From Vesta saturnalis (taxonomy: Eukaryota; Arthropoda; Insecta; Coleoptera; Lampyridae), in the NCBI GenBank assembly GCA_036346205.1, contig JARFJB010002137.1, forward strand, positions 801,001-865,000: a DNA stretch of 64,000 nucleotides, in the 5' to 3' direction. Position 1 is the first letter of the stretch. Each line of letters opens with the position of its first letter. Position numbers and translations under genes: made by a program. Shown piece by piece: positions 23,470 through 35,574 of the stretch. The notes below the pieces were generated by a model. It saw only the letters and a program-made list of their open reading frames with translations. It did not search any database and was not told the origin of the DNA.

Positions 23470-26400
23470 ATGGAATCTTTAACTGTTAACCAAATTTTGG
23501 GTTTATTCAGTGCTGGTGCGTTAACCGACGAGAGTTTGAAAAACGCATACAATATCATCACTTTTAAGATGTTGTGCGAAAATGACACTATCGACTCGAT
23601 AAATGTTTATAATGATTTTGTGGCGGCTGCACAACTAGCTGGTGGTGTGTAAGTATATATTTGTTTTTATTTTAAGATTTTTAATTATTATTTTTATAGA
23701 CCTGCTCAAGTAAATCTAGAGGAGGTGTTTGACAATGATGAGATTATGGAAACTACAGATGCGGAGGATCTGATAACGGTATGTCTTTTCTCATTTTCTA
23801 TTGTATTACTGAACGAGCACATTACAGGTACAAGACCAATCGGGTTCAGGTTCCCAGCAACAGGCCGGACCATCCTCAGGGTTCAACCATATTAATATAA
23901 TTGGGGGATCAAATAGTAAATTTATTAAAAAATTTAACACAACCTGTAAAACGCTACGGTTTAGCTTCAATGACGAGACGTGCAAGGATAATCCCTTAAC
24001 ATGGCTACAGGTAAAATATACCATTTTACTAAAAATTTATCTAATACACATTTTTTACAGAATGCATTTGATGAATTGTATTCATATATTGTAAAGGATG
24101 CGGCTCCGTCAGACCGTGTAGGGCTCACGCTAAGGAACTCAAATTTCCCTGATAAACCAATAGGCATTTCGTTCAGAAGAGTGGACCAGTTGTCGGTGAA
24201 AGTGATAATGTCGCTACTTGAAAAGGTAATGCAGAGCAATGCTAGTTTTTTCTCTAGTGACTTATTAGTGTTAAACGTGGATAGAGTAGTTGTGCCTGTA
24301 GGTTATGGACGCAAAAACTTGACGGGGCTAAAATTTGCAGACTTTTGCAAATCCAAAAGACAGGGTATTATTGTTGTGCCATCAACAATTAAAGATAATA
24401 ATTGTTTAGCTCGCGCGCTAGTCATAGCTATTGCATTTAAAAATAACGATACAAGACGTTATGGTATGGAGATGGGGCGCCCCTTACTTCAAGAACGAGC
24501 TATACAACTCTGCCAGAACAGTGGTGTAGATCTTAGTCAGGGTGGTAGTTACGAGCATATTCAGGCATTTCAAGATCATTTAGATTCATATACCATTGTA
24601 GTTTATAATTCGCGTATAGGTGATTCAGTTTATTTTGAGGGCCCTAGGGAACCAGCTAGAGTAGTTTTAAATTTAATATTAGAAGATGAACATTATAACG
24701 TAATTACCAGTCTCACGTCCGCATTTACCTGCAGTTATTACTGCGAGCAATGTAGAAAACGTTGTAATAACAAAAAACGGCATATGAAATGTATGTACCA
24801 GTGTCCCGCATGTCATCAGAAACCACCTTGTTCTATTGAAAATCCTAAAATTACCTGTAATGATTGCAAGAGATTTTTTTTACGGTAGTGAATGTCTTAA
24901 AAACCACAAGGACTCTAAAGTATGCGAGAAATTACGTAGGTGTTTAAAATGTCTTAAAACAACTGAAGTAAAGGGTAAACATAGATGCGGATACAGCTAC
25001 TGCTCCACGTGTCAGAGTCAAAAACCCATCGGTCATCTTTGCTACATGGCCGTTAACAAGGCGCGACGTGACAGCGGTAATGGTAAACCATCTATGTTTA
25101 TCTTTTACGATTTGGAGTGTATGCAAGAAAAAGTGTGTGAGGGGACGAATGATAGGTTTCTGCATGAGCCCAATCTATGCGTGGCCGCGAATGTTTGCTC
25201 TGTCTGTATCAAACATGCTGACAATTTAGATGAGCAGTGCTCAGTATGTAGCAAAAGAGTGCACATTTTCAGGGAAAACCCTGTTGAATCGTTTCTGTCA
25301 TATGTTGCCGAGCGAGCAAGAAAATTTAAAGTTACATGCATCGCACATAACATGAAGGGGTACGACGGGTGTTTTGTGCCCAGATGCATGTTAACTAATA
25401 ATAATCAGTGGAGACCTAAAGTCATCTGCAACGGCTTAAAATTAATCTCAATTCAATGTGACGATATTAGATTCATTGACTCCCTTAACTTCATCCCGTC
25501 ACCGCTCTCGGCATTTCCGAAAACCTTCAATTTCCCCGAGTCCAAGGGTTATTTCCCATATCTGTTCAACTCATCCGTGAACCAGAATTACGAGGGTCCA
25601 TTGCCAGCACTGGAATATTATTGTGCAGATCAGATGTCGGCTGGTGATCGACAAAAACTCTTAGACTGGCACACGGCCCAGAGTAATTATGTTTTTAAGA
25701 TGAGTGAGGAGATTGTGAAGTATTGCCTGATGGACGTTAAGATCCTCGTTAAAGGTTGCATCAGCTTCTGGTCCACCTTCACGACCCAAAATAAAGTCGA
25801 TCCGTTCGAGGAGGCGACCACTATTGCTAGCGCTTGCAACAAGGTGTTTCGCAGACGTTTCCTCAGAGAAAACACTATAGGACTTATACCGAAAGGTGGT
25901 TATAGACGTGTCGACAATCAATCCAAAATCGCGATACAATGGTTACGTTGGGTGGAGCATTCTCAGCAGGTGAGTATACAGCATGCTGGGAAAGCTCGGG
26001 AGTTTAGAACACCTGAAGGTGTTAAGGTCGACGGGTATTGCGCTGAGTCAAACACCGTTTTTGAATTTCTTGGCTGTTACTGGCACGGCTGCGAGGAATG
26101 TTTCCCCAATCAGGCCAACATGGACCCTAAACTGGGTGTAAGTACCTCTATGCTTGCACGGAATGAGAACACGGTGGCGCGGTCTCAATTTATACGCGAG
26201 CGCGGATATAATTTAATCGAGATGCGCGAATGCGATTTTAAAAAACAAATACTCGTTAACGACGAATTAAAAGCGTTTATTCAGAGTCTAGGTCATCAAG
26301 ATGACGAACCCTTAAACCCGCGCGATGCGTTTTACGGAGGCCGCACTAATGCTAGTAAGCTTTATCATCAATGTGACGGTATTACTGAGAAAATAATGTA

Positions 26401-27700
26401 TTACGACGTGTGCTCATTATACCCATTTGTAAATAAATATTGTAAATATCCCATAGGTCATCCAAAAATTCATGTAGGGCTAGATTGTAAGAACATTTCA
26501 TTAGACACGGTGGAGGGTTTAGTTAAATGTCAAGTACTACCACCCTCTAATCTCTACCATCCTGTTTTACCGTTAAAAATGCACGGCAAGCTGATGTTTG
26601 TGTTGTGTAAGACGTGCGGTGTTGAGCTAAATCAAGGGGTGTGTGGACATAGTGAAGCTGAGCGCAGTTTCGTTGGAACATTTGTAGCTGACGAACTGCG
26701 TAAGGCTATCTCTAAAAACTATAAAGTTTTAAATGTTTTCGAAATTTGGGAGTACGAGGTAACCACGTATGACAGAGCAACTAAACAGGGAGGGTTATTT
26801 AGCGGTTATATTGATAATTTCCTGAAACTCAAGCAGGAATGTTCAGGGTGGCCTAGTCATTGTACGTCAGAAATCGAGAAAACTCAGTACGTGACAGAGT
26901 ATTATGAGAAAGAGGGGATTCGGTTAGACCCTAGTAATATTAAGAAGAACCCCGGTTTAAGGTACCTGGCCAAACTTATGCTGAATTCTTTTTGGGGTAA
27001 GTTTGGTCAACGTGAAAATTTAACCCAATGCAGTATTGTATCTGAACCAAAGGACTTTTTCAAATTGCTCACAGATCCATTGGTTCAGGTACAGTCTATA
27101 ATACCTGTAAATGATAATGTTGTAATGGTGAATTGGGATAGACCGGAGGGGGAGGGTGAATCACCAAAAACTATTAATGTGTCCATAGCCGCATACACGA
27201 CAGCTCATGCGCGTTTAGAGCTATATAGTTACTTGGAGAAACTAGACCGCCGCGTTCTGTATTACGACACAGACAGTGTGATATTTGTCGCAAAACCCGA
27301 CGACTGGAACCCAGCATGTGGGGATTTCCTTGGCCAAATGACCGACGAACTGGAGGCGTACGGTGGAGGAAGTTATATAGCTGAATTTGTTAGTGCCGGA
27401 CCTAAAAACTATAGTTATAATGTGTTTTCAACCAGTGAACACATAATTAAATCCGTATGTAAAGTCAAGGGCATTACCTTAAATTATAAGAACTCGCGCG
27501 TTATAAACTTTGAAGCGATGAAAGATATGGTACTTAGTAATAGTAAAGACTCTTTGTTTGTATATAATGACAGAAAAATTGTTAGAGATAGTTGTTATAA
27601 TGTATTAAGTAGGCCAGAATCTAAACAGTATAGGATAAGTTACTCTAAGCGACGTAGAATAGAAAATTTTGATACTCTTCCATTTGGATATAAAGAATAA
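23470..27700 (+). CDS. Protein-primed family B DNA polymerase polyprotein (OTU-like + zinc region + PolB), one frameshift
   Basis: Four exons: 23470-23648, 23700-23778, 23828-24010 and 24061-27700, with 49-51-base GT..AG introns in compatible phases; about 1,360 residues. The N-terminal third ends in an OTU-like cysteine-protease region: DNNCLARAL (Cys codon near 24403) and EDEHYNVI (His at 24691). A Cys-rich zinc region follows (CEQCRKRC to about 25050). The polymerase has ExoI FYDLE (about 25103), ExoII HNMKGYDG (25346), ExoIII YCLMD (25721), an inserted FEFLGCYWHGCEECF region (26060) that resembles a Vsr-like nuclease fold in related proteins, Pol A YYDVCSLYP (26400), Pol B NSFWGKFG (26987) and Pol C YYDTDS (27260). 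All catalytic acids are present. The frame breaks once, at a run of eight T near 24870-24880; one T fewer would join it. An AATAAA overlaps the stop codon. Confidence 0.85.
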
Positions 27701-27702
27701 AC
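27697..27702 (+). terminator. AATAAA poly(A) signal overlapping the stop codon
   Basis: The stop codon TAA (27698-27700) lies inside AATAAA, so the transcript may have a very short 3' untranslated region. Signal recognised by sequence only. Confidence 0.4.
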
Positions 27703-27759
27703 AGATAAACAGAAAGAATTATTTTATTTACTCCAGCTCCTAGCCCTGATTCATACCAC

Positions 27760-28496
27760 AACTCTGTTTTCGTTTTTTCGTGTTTGTAAAATTTTGGTTT
27801 TCGTTTTTCGTGTTAGCGATTTCTCGTGTTAGTTAAATTTGGTTTTTCGTTTTTTCGTATTTGTAAAATTTTGGTTTTCGTTTTTCGTGTTTGCTATTTT
27901 CGTGTTAGCGAAATCTTAGTTTTCGTTTTTCGTGTCGGTCATTTTTCGTGTTTCCATTTTGTGTGTTTGCGTTTTTCGTGTTAGATAAATTTTGGTTTTC
28001 GTGTTTGCCATTTTCGTATTAGCCATTTTTCGTGTTTGCGTTGTTCGTATTTGTAAATTTTTTATTTTCGTTTTTCGTGTTTGCTATTTTCGTGTTAGCG
28101 AAATCTTGGTTTTCGTTTTTTCGTGTTTGCCATTTTCGTGTTAGCCATTTTTCATGTTTGCGTTTTTCGTATTTGTAAATTTTTTATTTTCGTTTTTCGT
28201 GTTTGCTATTTTCGTGTTAGCGAAATCTTGGTTTTCGTTTTTCGTGTCTGCCATTTTTCGTGTTTCCATTTTGTGTGTTTGCTATTTTCGTGTTAGCGAA
28301 ATCTTGGTTTTCGTTTTTTCGTGTATGCCATTTTCGTGTTTGCCATTTATCGTGTTTGCTATTTTCGTATTTGCGTGTTTTCGTTTTTTCATGTCTGCCA
28401 TTTCTCATGTTTCCATTTGGTGTGTTTACGTGTTTTCGTTTTTCGTTTCGTGTGTATGCAGATTTTCGTATTTGCGTGTTTTCGTTTTCCTTTGTG
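27760..28496 (+). repeat. Degenerate TTTCGTGTT minisatellite
   Basis: About 740 bases built from variants of GTTTTCGTTTTTCGTGTTTGC and ATTTTCGTGTTAGCGAAATC, with a higher-order period near 120 bases (compare about 28045 and 28167). Open frames across it (FVFAIFV) are repeat artefacts. Confidence 0.85.
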
Positions 28497-28604
<108 letters not shown>

Positions 28605-28605
28605 A

Positions 28606-29152
28606 GCGTATCTTACCAAATACATTTTAAAAGAGTATGCACAATTGCCTAGCCTCTAGGGTTACAACCAAAAGGACCTTAATTAAGGCTGAAGATAATT
28701 GCCAGAAAACAACCCTACCTCTAGATACAGCCCCAGACCCCTAAATACAACCCTAAGCTCCAACCCCACCCCTAAATACAGCCCTAAGCCAGGACCAGCC
28801 CCCACCCCCTAAATACAGTCCTCACGTTAGCAATCACAAAAAAGTCCTAGCTGTCAAAAGGTCCTTAATACAACCGTAAGGCTCCCCCAAAAGAAATCAT
28901 AAAAAATAAGGTAATACGGTCCTTCACGTATGCCATTAAAATCAAAAAGCTTTAATTAGGGTCAACCCTCGAGAAGAAAGGGTTGACAATACGGTCTCAC
29001 ACGTGGATGTGCAAAAATAGGGGTAGAAAAACACGTCCTACACGTAAGCGAGTAAAAATAAGGGTGGAAAATCCGGTCTCACACGTGGGCGGTCTTGTGA
29101 CGTCAAAATCTGTGCAGTGTTGCCAGATGTGTTAAGGTGCCTCATTACTACT
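28606..29152. repeat. Right terminal inverted repeat of the Polinton-like element
   Basis: Inverted copy of 20565-21110, with near identity from CCTAGCCTCTAGGGTTACAA (28649) to the tip CTCATTACTACT at 29152. The inner 40 bases are more diverged. The 6-bp duplication ACCTTC follows at 29153-29158. Confidence 0.85.
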
Positions 29153-29289
29153 ACCTTCTTATCAAAGCACCAGTCTTTAAATGTAGAATACGTTTTTTCA
29201 TAAAGCGCTTTGGATTTTCTTGCCAATAAACTGGCAATCGGTGCTTTTGCATCTTGGAGCTTGGACTGCAACTTCATCTTCGTCGCCAC
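29153..29289 (-). pseudogene. Crypton-type recombinase relic 2, N-terminal exon
   Basis: Starts MATKMKLQSKLQDAKAPIAS and continues ARKSKALYEKTYSTFKDWC, the core-binding (SAM-like) region of the DUF3504/Crypton recombinases. The frame runs directly into the 6-bp duplication and, with the 8.6-kb insertion taken out, continues in frame into the reading at 20564. It is the N-terminal part of the pseudogene at 18775-20564. Confidence 0.7.
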
Positions 29290-31420
29290 TACTCATTTTT
29301 TTGAAATGGTTTGTAAACTACACTAACACCAACACAAACAAATTTTTGTGAACAAATTATGATTATTTTTTAGCAAAGGCGTCGTTTGTTTGGAAAAATG
29401 TCTATGTTCCTTAGTTACTTAGCAGGGAGACTTGACGTTTCATAATATCTATAGATTTTTATTATTTTTTATTTTTATTATTGCTTGCTCCATTTTACCT
29501 AATTAAAGCACGCCTTAGCGTGTTTAAATCGAACTTTCAAAAATGCGCGTTTTTCAAAGTTACCATGGCAACATCAACAGCTCAAGAAACGTGAAGTCTG
29601 AATGACAATTTATTTATTACTGATCTGACAGGAGTACCTTGTAACGTCAAATAAAATATTACTAACAAATTCAAAACCTTTATTCAAACATTATTTAACA
29701 CTTTTAATTTTATAAATATGAAAATAGAAAGTACAGTTAGTATTGTTAGATATATTAATTTTTATTTACATATTTTACATTATTAGTTCTTATTTCCATT
29801 TTTTGTAGTAATAACCAATAAAAATAGCATAAAGTATTCGTGGAAATCGAAAAATCGCGCGTGTTTTAAAGACTTTTTTTCCGCTTATAATTTAATATAC
29901 TATTTTAATATATTACCTATTTAAAATCAGTTGCAGAAAAAAGGTTGTTTATATTTCATGCTTCACGCACTTAATATAAAAATAAAAAATTTTTAATTTT
30001 AATAACATAGGTGTTTGCAGGTTCTTGTTAAAATTTTATTTTCAATCATCGTTTATGGGATAAAATTGTGAATTAAGGTAAATGTTTACAAAAGTTAAAG
30101 GTTTATGTCAACAGCATAAGATGTTGAATTACAGAATTCTTAATCTTCACTAGTATTACTAGCCAGAAGAAATAACTTTTAGTTATAGAATAAGCACTTA
30201 TAAACTTGATTTTACATTTTAACTGCATTAAAAATCAATAAAACTTAAATATTCTGATCGTAAAATTATGGGTAATTCATAAAACATGAAGCCGAAATGT
30301 GTGAGTAAATAAACGTACTAACGTAGATAAAAATAAACTTTTAACACTTAATTTTGTAAAAAATTAAAATTTTTTATAGAAGAAAAGTGACCAGGTGTAT
30401 TTAACAGTAGGTATAACGTAAGATTCACATTGTAACAAAATATTGCGGTTTATGGTTGCAAGGAAGAGTTAGTGTATTTAGTCTGCTAAAAAAGGTATTA
30501 CACAGCGTGCTTTTTACGACTAACCTTTAAAGAAAAAAAACTAAGTATTGGTCTTTGCAAGTCCCTCAAATTTTATTTGCTCCTCATATATTGCGGCTTC
30601 TTTTCATGACATTTTTATGTTTACTGGCAACGTGACATGGCCGCTAAGTCGTAAATTACATAAGCGCAATTTCAGATAAATAAGGGACGCCTCTTTATAT
30701 ACCAAAGAACCTTTAAAGCTTAAGGAAAACAGGGTAAAGTACAAGTTATAATACATTCATGTAAAACATTTGTTTCAGAGTTTAGTAAAATAAAAATTAA
30801 TAACAAGCAAATTTTAATTCCTTCTGAGGAAAATATTACTTTGGTTATACTGATTGTAACATAGTAGAAACAAGTTAAATATATAATCGGATTGATTTGT
30901 TTGGATTCTTTATATCGTTTTTTTTTTATCGACAATATGTACTGTTAATTTGCTGAAACATTATTGAAGTAGACATAACATATAAATATTATAATTATTA
31001 TTCTAAAGGAAGCCAAAATAAGGACTAGTGTTTATAGCTACAAATACGTATGGGTAAGAAAAGGTAAAATAATGATAAGAAAATGCGATGATGGTAAAGT
31101 GTTCAGCATTAATTCTATGGCTGATTTGGAAAAATATAGGTATTATATAAAAGAAGCTATTACATACACTCTTAATATATTTTAGAAATAGTACCTAGAA
31201 AATAATTTTACGTAAAATAAATACAATAATGCGTATCATACGATATGGAACAAATATCGGTATTTTAACAGAATATATGTAAATTCAAGCTTAATATACC
31301 CATTGAAACATAAACATGTAGAATTTATGTGATTTTAAAATCAATTAAAATCAAAATCTACAATTTTTATGGATTGGTTACACAACGAAATCAATAACAC
31401 ACAAATAAATATTAAAATTT
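29290..31420. other. No gene seen
   Basis: Very AT-rich DNA. GTTACCATGGCAACATCAAC near 29560 and related text may be the 5' flank of the Crypton. No protein family is recognised. Confidence 0.4.
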
Positions 31421-31429
31421 TCGGCGATT

Positions 31430-31647
31430 AAAAGAATGGACAAATTTTGTTAATCGTAACGGAGTCAAAATAAAAAATACAAACATCTTTAATATTAATA
31501 TACGGTCAATTAGGAAACATTGGAATGAATTACAGTTATTACTAGAAATGGCCAAGTTTGAAATTATATTGCTGTCTGAGATTAATATTCATGAAAACGA
31601 GATTGAAATGTTTAAGATAAAAAATTATAAAACAGTACATAAGGTTA
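31430..31647 (+). pseudogene. LINE endonuclease domain, 5' piece
   Basis: Reads NGVKIKNTNIFNINIRSIRKHWNELQLLL and then IILLSEINIHENEI, the start of the apurinic-type endonuclease domain of a non-LTR retrotransposon (NINIRS and the catalytic Glu of LSEIN). It is cut at 31647 by an LTR retrotransposon and resumes at 35575 with KKGGGLLIFYKKEL. Confidence 0.7.
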
Positions 31648-31784
31648 TGTTAGGCTGGCAAATAATTAAAACAGAGCGAATACATTCGGACTTCATCGAA
31701 AGTGCCCGATCCCTGACAGAATGACCAACTGCATTAAACCGAAAAGTGGCGCCAAGTTTGAATTTTGAAGTGGTAAAGCTAACA
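31648..31784 (-). repeat. 3' LTR (shortened)
   Basis: 137 bp, TG...CA ends, near-identical to 35366-35574 except for a deletion between AATAATTAAA and GAGCGAATACATTCGG. Confidence 0.85.
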
Positions 31785-32344
31785 GCTCGGCCAACCTGAC
31801 ACGCAGATCGACCTCGATCTCAAGAGCGTCCAAAATAACAAAAATAATATTAGCTTACAAAAACTTACTTTCTAACACATAATCTTCATAAAATTACATA
31901 AGGTCATAAAAGTTATTACATTAGGCGTAAACATAAAATTTCCATAAGTGTTACAAAGTAGCATAAATTACATAATGAGCTCAAACCATAAGAAATTCAA
32001 AACATAAATTCACACAGAGATCCATAAAATGACATAAATATCAATTTCACACAGAAATCCATGAAATGACAGAAATATGAATCAAGCCATGTAATAAACT
32101 TGACTCAGATTTCTAACGTAAATTCTCATGACAAAAATCTTCGGAAAATCCTGAAAAATAAATCACTTCACTGCATTTCTTAGGCTAACTTAAATATCTA
32201 AACAGTGTTATAAAATTACAGAATTGTTTAATGAAATCTGAAATATTTAAGATGATGATTTCTTGCACGTAATAAAATAAGTCAAAAGTAGGTAATCGTC
32301 ATAATAGGGTAGTAAGTACTAAGAATAAGGGTATAATGGGAAAT

Positions 32345-33573
32345 GTATTGACTGATTGACGTACTGCACAATTTCATATAATCAGCATCTATGATGCCTT
32401 CACATGGGGTGTGAGTAATTTGAAAATCAGGGGGATCTTGTACTATACATCGGTCGTTCGTAAGAACTTTTCCTATTATGTAGGGATCTTTAAATTTAAA
32501 TTAGGGGTAGTGTCAAAATTTTTTATCATAATGTAGTCTCCTACGGAATACTTTCTTGCTACTCTGATCATAATATTCCCTACTGTACATTTGCTTTTCT
32601 TAATTTGTTGTTCAGCAAGTTATCTAATTCCTTCTAAATCTCTGTTACCTGCATCAGACAGTAATAGTTCTCTTAGTCTGGCACTTACCACTCCAGTGTG
32701 TAAGATCCCAAACAATAACTTACTTGGTGCTTCCTTTGAACTAGAGTTCACACTATTATTAAAAGCAAACTCGGCTTCATGAAGGACTTTATCCCAAGTG
32801 TCTGTGGACTTACAGAGCTTAGCCAACATTGGCGCTAAGGACCTATTTACTACTTCACACTGACCATTGGTTCTTGGTACAACAGTAGCAATAAGAGCTA
32901 AGTTAATATCATAATCATCTACAGACCCTTTGAACTCTGCTAAAGAAAAGCATGTTCCTCTGTCTGCTACTATCCTTTTGGGCTTACTATACATTCGAAC
33001 GTAACTTTTTAAATAACTAATGGTTTCTTTGCTAGTAGTTGACTTACATGGAAACAATCTGACAAACTTTGTGAAGGCATCTATTACGACTAAAATATGT
33101 CTGAAAAATTGCTTTGACCTTTCGAGAAGTCCAAGATGATCAATGTGGATGGTAAGAAATGGAGTATTACCTTTATCAATACTGTGTAATAAACCTTCTT
33201 TAGTGCCATACTTTGGCGAATAGACTATACATTTCAAACAGTTAGCGATGTAAGTTTTAACTTGTTCTTTCATAGAAGGGAAATAATATGTTTGTTTTAT
33301 ATACTCTATTACCTTTTCACATCCAATGTGTCCCAATGCTTCATGGCTTGCTTGAATAACATTTCTAACCATTTCTCCCGGAACGTAAAATAGTAATTTG
33401 TCTTTTTCCTTCCTATATTCAATACCATTTCTTAATTCATAAAGTGGAGACTCACCTGCTAACAACTGATTTTTTATTTCCTTAACCTTAATATCCTGAT
33501 CCTGTTTTAAACCTAAAATTTGTTCAATAGTGTTATCTTCAACAAGAAACATATTATGAGGGAGCATCAACAT
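32345..33573 (-). pseudogene. Gypsy integrase
   Basis: An open stretch of 317 codons (33573-32620) carries HIGCEKVIEYIKQTYYFPSM and CLKC (the zinc-binding H..C..C part), HIDHLG (first catalytic Asp), VADRGTCF (second Asp) and PRTNGQCEVVNRSL (Glu). This is the D,D-35-E core of a Ty3/Gypsy integrase. The reading continues in other frames to about 32345 with MIKNFDTTPNLNLKF, a C-terminal integrase tail. The final catalytic block is conserved, but later shifts suggest inactivity. Confidence 0.8.
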
Positions 33574-33790
33574 GAGTTATTTTCTTGTTACTGTGATGTT
33601 CTAAAGTGTACTGAAAATTTTCTAAATACATTAACTACGTTAAAATACGAGGTACGATGTCCTTTTTATTCATAGTTAAACGAACACTGTCACATTCTGT
33701 CACTATTTTAAAGGGAATTCCATGGAGATAAGTATAAAATCTTTTTACTGAATTTATAATGCAAAGAAATTCAAATTCGTAAGAACAGTA

Positions 33791-34638
33791 TTATGACTCT
33801 GTAGCTGTAGTTCGTTTACTAAAGAAGAACACTGGATGCATGTAACCGTTTTTCTGTCTCTGCAAAAGTATAGAACCGCAACCTAGACTGCTAGCATCAC
33901 AGTGGAGTCCCGTCTCTACCCTAGGAGAATAAATATAAAGAACCGGTTGTTCAGAAAGTTTCTGTTTTAACGTTTCAAAAGCTAACAACTGCTTTTCCCC
34001 AAATTCCCACTCAGCTGTTTTTTTTAAATCATACAATGGAGCTGCAGAGAAACCCTGGATACATTTTCGAAAATATGAGGCTAAGCCAATAAACCTTTGT
34101 AACTCATGAGCATTCCTTGGAATAGGGTAGTTCAGTATACCATCAACATGCTCATCATTAGGGCTAACTCCTTCTGCACTTACCTTATAGCCCAGATAAG
34201 TAATCTCATCATATAAAAAGTAACATTTATCTAACCGCAGCTCTAATTTGTTTTTTACCAGTAGATCAAAAACATAACCTAAAATTTCCAAATTTTCTTT
34301 AATTGAACTGGTAGCTATCAAGATATCGTCTATGTAAATTGCTATTTTATTTTGATCAATAAGATCCTTAAAAATTATGTTAACATACCTCATAAATGCA
34401 GCCGGGCAGTTTTTCAAACCGTAAGGCATCTTTAGAAACCCGTACTGCCCCATGGGTATAACGAATGACGTATGTTTTCCTCAACAGAAACATGTTGGAA
34501 CGCACTTTTTAAATCCAACAAGGAATACACAATCGAGTTATGCAAATACTCTAGTTGATCCTCGATCAAAGAGAGAGGGAAGATGTCTCGCAATGTAATC
34601 AATACAAAGACGTAATGAATTCTGATTATTTTCTTCAA
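33791..34638 (-). pseudogene. Gypsy reverse transcriptase and RNase H
   Basis: Two frames, 34638-34432 (SLLDLKSAFQHVSV, the first RT Asp) and 34453-33791 (GQYGFLKMPYGLKNCPAAFM, YIDDILIAT with the catalytic Asp pair, YLGYKVSAEGVSP, LQRFIGLASYFRKCI, and HCDASSLGCGSILLQ of RNase H). A single shift lies near 34445. Order and motifs are those of a Ty3/Gypsy polymerase polyprotein. Confidence 0.85.
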
Positions 34639-34984
34639 CTAAAACAGCGGGACTACTATATTCTGAATTACTTTTTCTAATAACTTTGTTTACCAACATT
34701 TGATCAATAATTTTTGTAACCTCTAATCCCTCAAATTAGGATAATCGTCTAGATCTAAAGAAGAATGGGGTGTGATTAGGAATGAGGTAAATTTTAAATT
34801 TATAATTAACATCAGGATCGATTGGTCGCTGTACATATCTATATCGACTTGTAAACAAGTTCATCATCATCTGTTTATTTTTAAATGACAATTTGCTGTT
34901 TATGTTGATCAGTTGTTCGTCTTGGTTTTTATCATCACAACAGCAAATAGCCATAATTTCAGTAATTTCATTTGTAAAATTTTA

Positions 34985-35145
34985 TTTTTCAATTTGAGCA
35001 GCATCATCACAAAAACTTAATTTAATGTTATTTAAAATAAAATCTCTACCTAAAATAGCGGAGTGGGTCATTGTTTCAGTAGGAACAATATAAAAATTGA
35101 TATTTACCGTAAAATCATTTATCGAAACATCTTTTTGAAATATAC
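34985..35145 (-). pseudogene. Gypsy aspartic-protease C-terminal part
   Basis: The minus-strand reading contains INFYIVPTETMTHSAILGRD, the end of the retropepsin-type domain seen in many Gypsy elements. The active-site DSG would lie further upstream and is not visible. Confidence 0.55.
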
Positions 35146-35365
35146 CAAGAATATTTTATTTTGAGCAAATTCTTAAAAATTAGCGTTTGGGAACGCCCGG
35201 TTTTCTTTTTGATCCATTTTAGAAACATTAAAATGCCAAGCACAGACCAAAGTCGCACAGAAACAGATTTTCTTCAAAGTTTATCTTGGTCATAAAAAAA
35301 TAAATTGTGGAAGTAATTACCTTGGGATGATTGTCATTTCTTTCTATGATACCCCACACCTGAAT

Positions 35366-35574
35366 TGTTAGGCTGGCAAATAATTAAACGACATTTTTAA
35401 TAAATATTCGACAGCGTCTTTTTATTTTCGTACCACTCAAAAAATGACATTTTCTTATAAAGAGAGCGAATACATTCGGACTTCCTCGAAAGTGCCCGAT
35501 CCCTGACAGAATGACCAACTGCATTAAACCGAAAAGTGGCGCCAAGTTTGAATTTTGAAGTTTTAAAGCTAACA
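35366..35574 (-). repeat. 5' LTR
   Basis: 209 bp, begins TGTTAGGCTGG and ends CTAACA; the fuller of the two terminal repeats. Confidence 0.85.

Larger units (their letters stand above)
31648..35574 (-). mobile_element. Gypsy-type LTR retrotransposon inserted in a LINE
   Basis: Terminal repeats 31648-31784 and 35366-35574 both begin TGTTAGGCTGG and end AGCTAACA. The left one lacks an internal block of about 72 bases. The interior codes leftward for protease end, reverse transcriptase, RNase H and integrase. No gag is visible, so the copy is shortened. The five bases on each side (GGTTA; GAACG) do not match, so no target duplication is seen. Confidence 0.85.

Noticed and set aside
24866..24890. 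Programmed -1 frameshift at the T8 run
   Set aside because: The downstream frame needs a +1 shift (or loss of one T), so the classic -1 slippery model does not apply. A plain indel is simpler.
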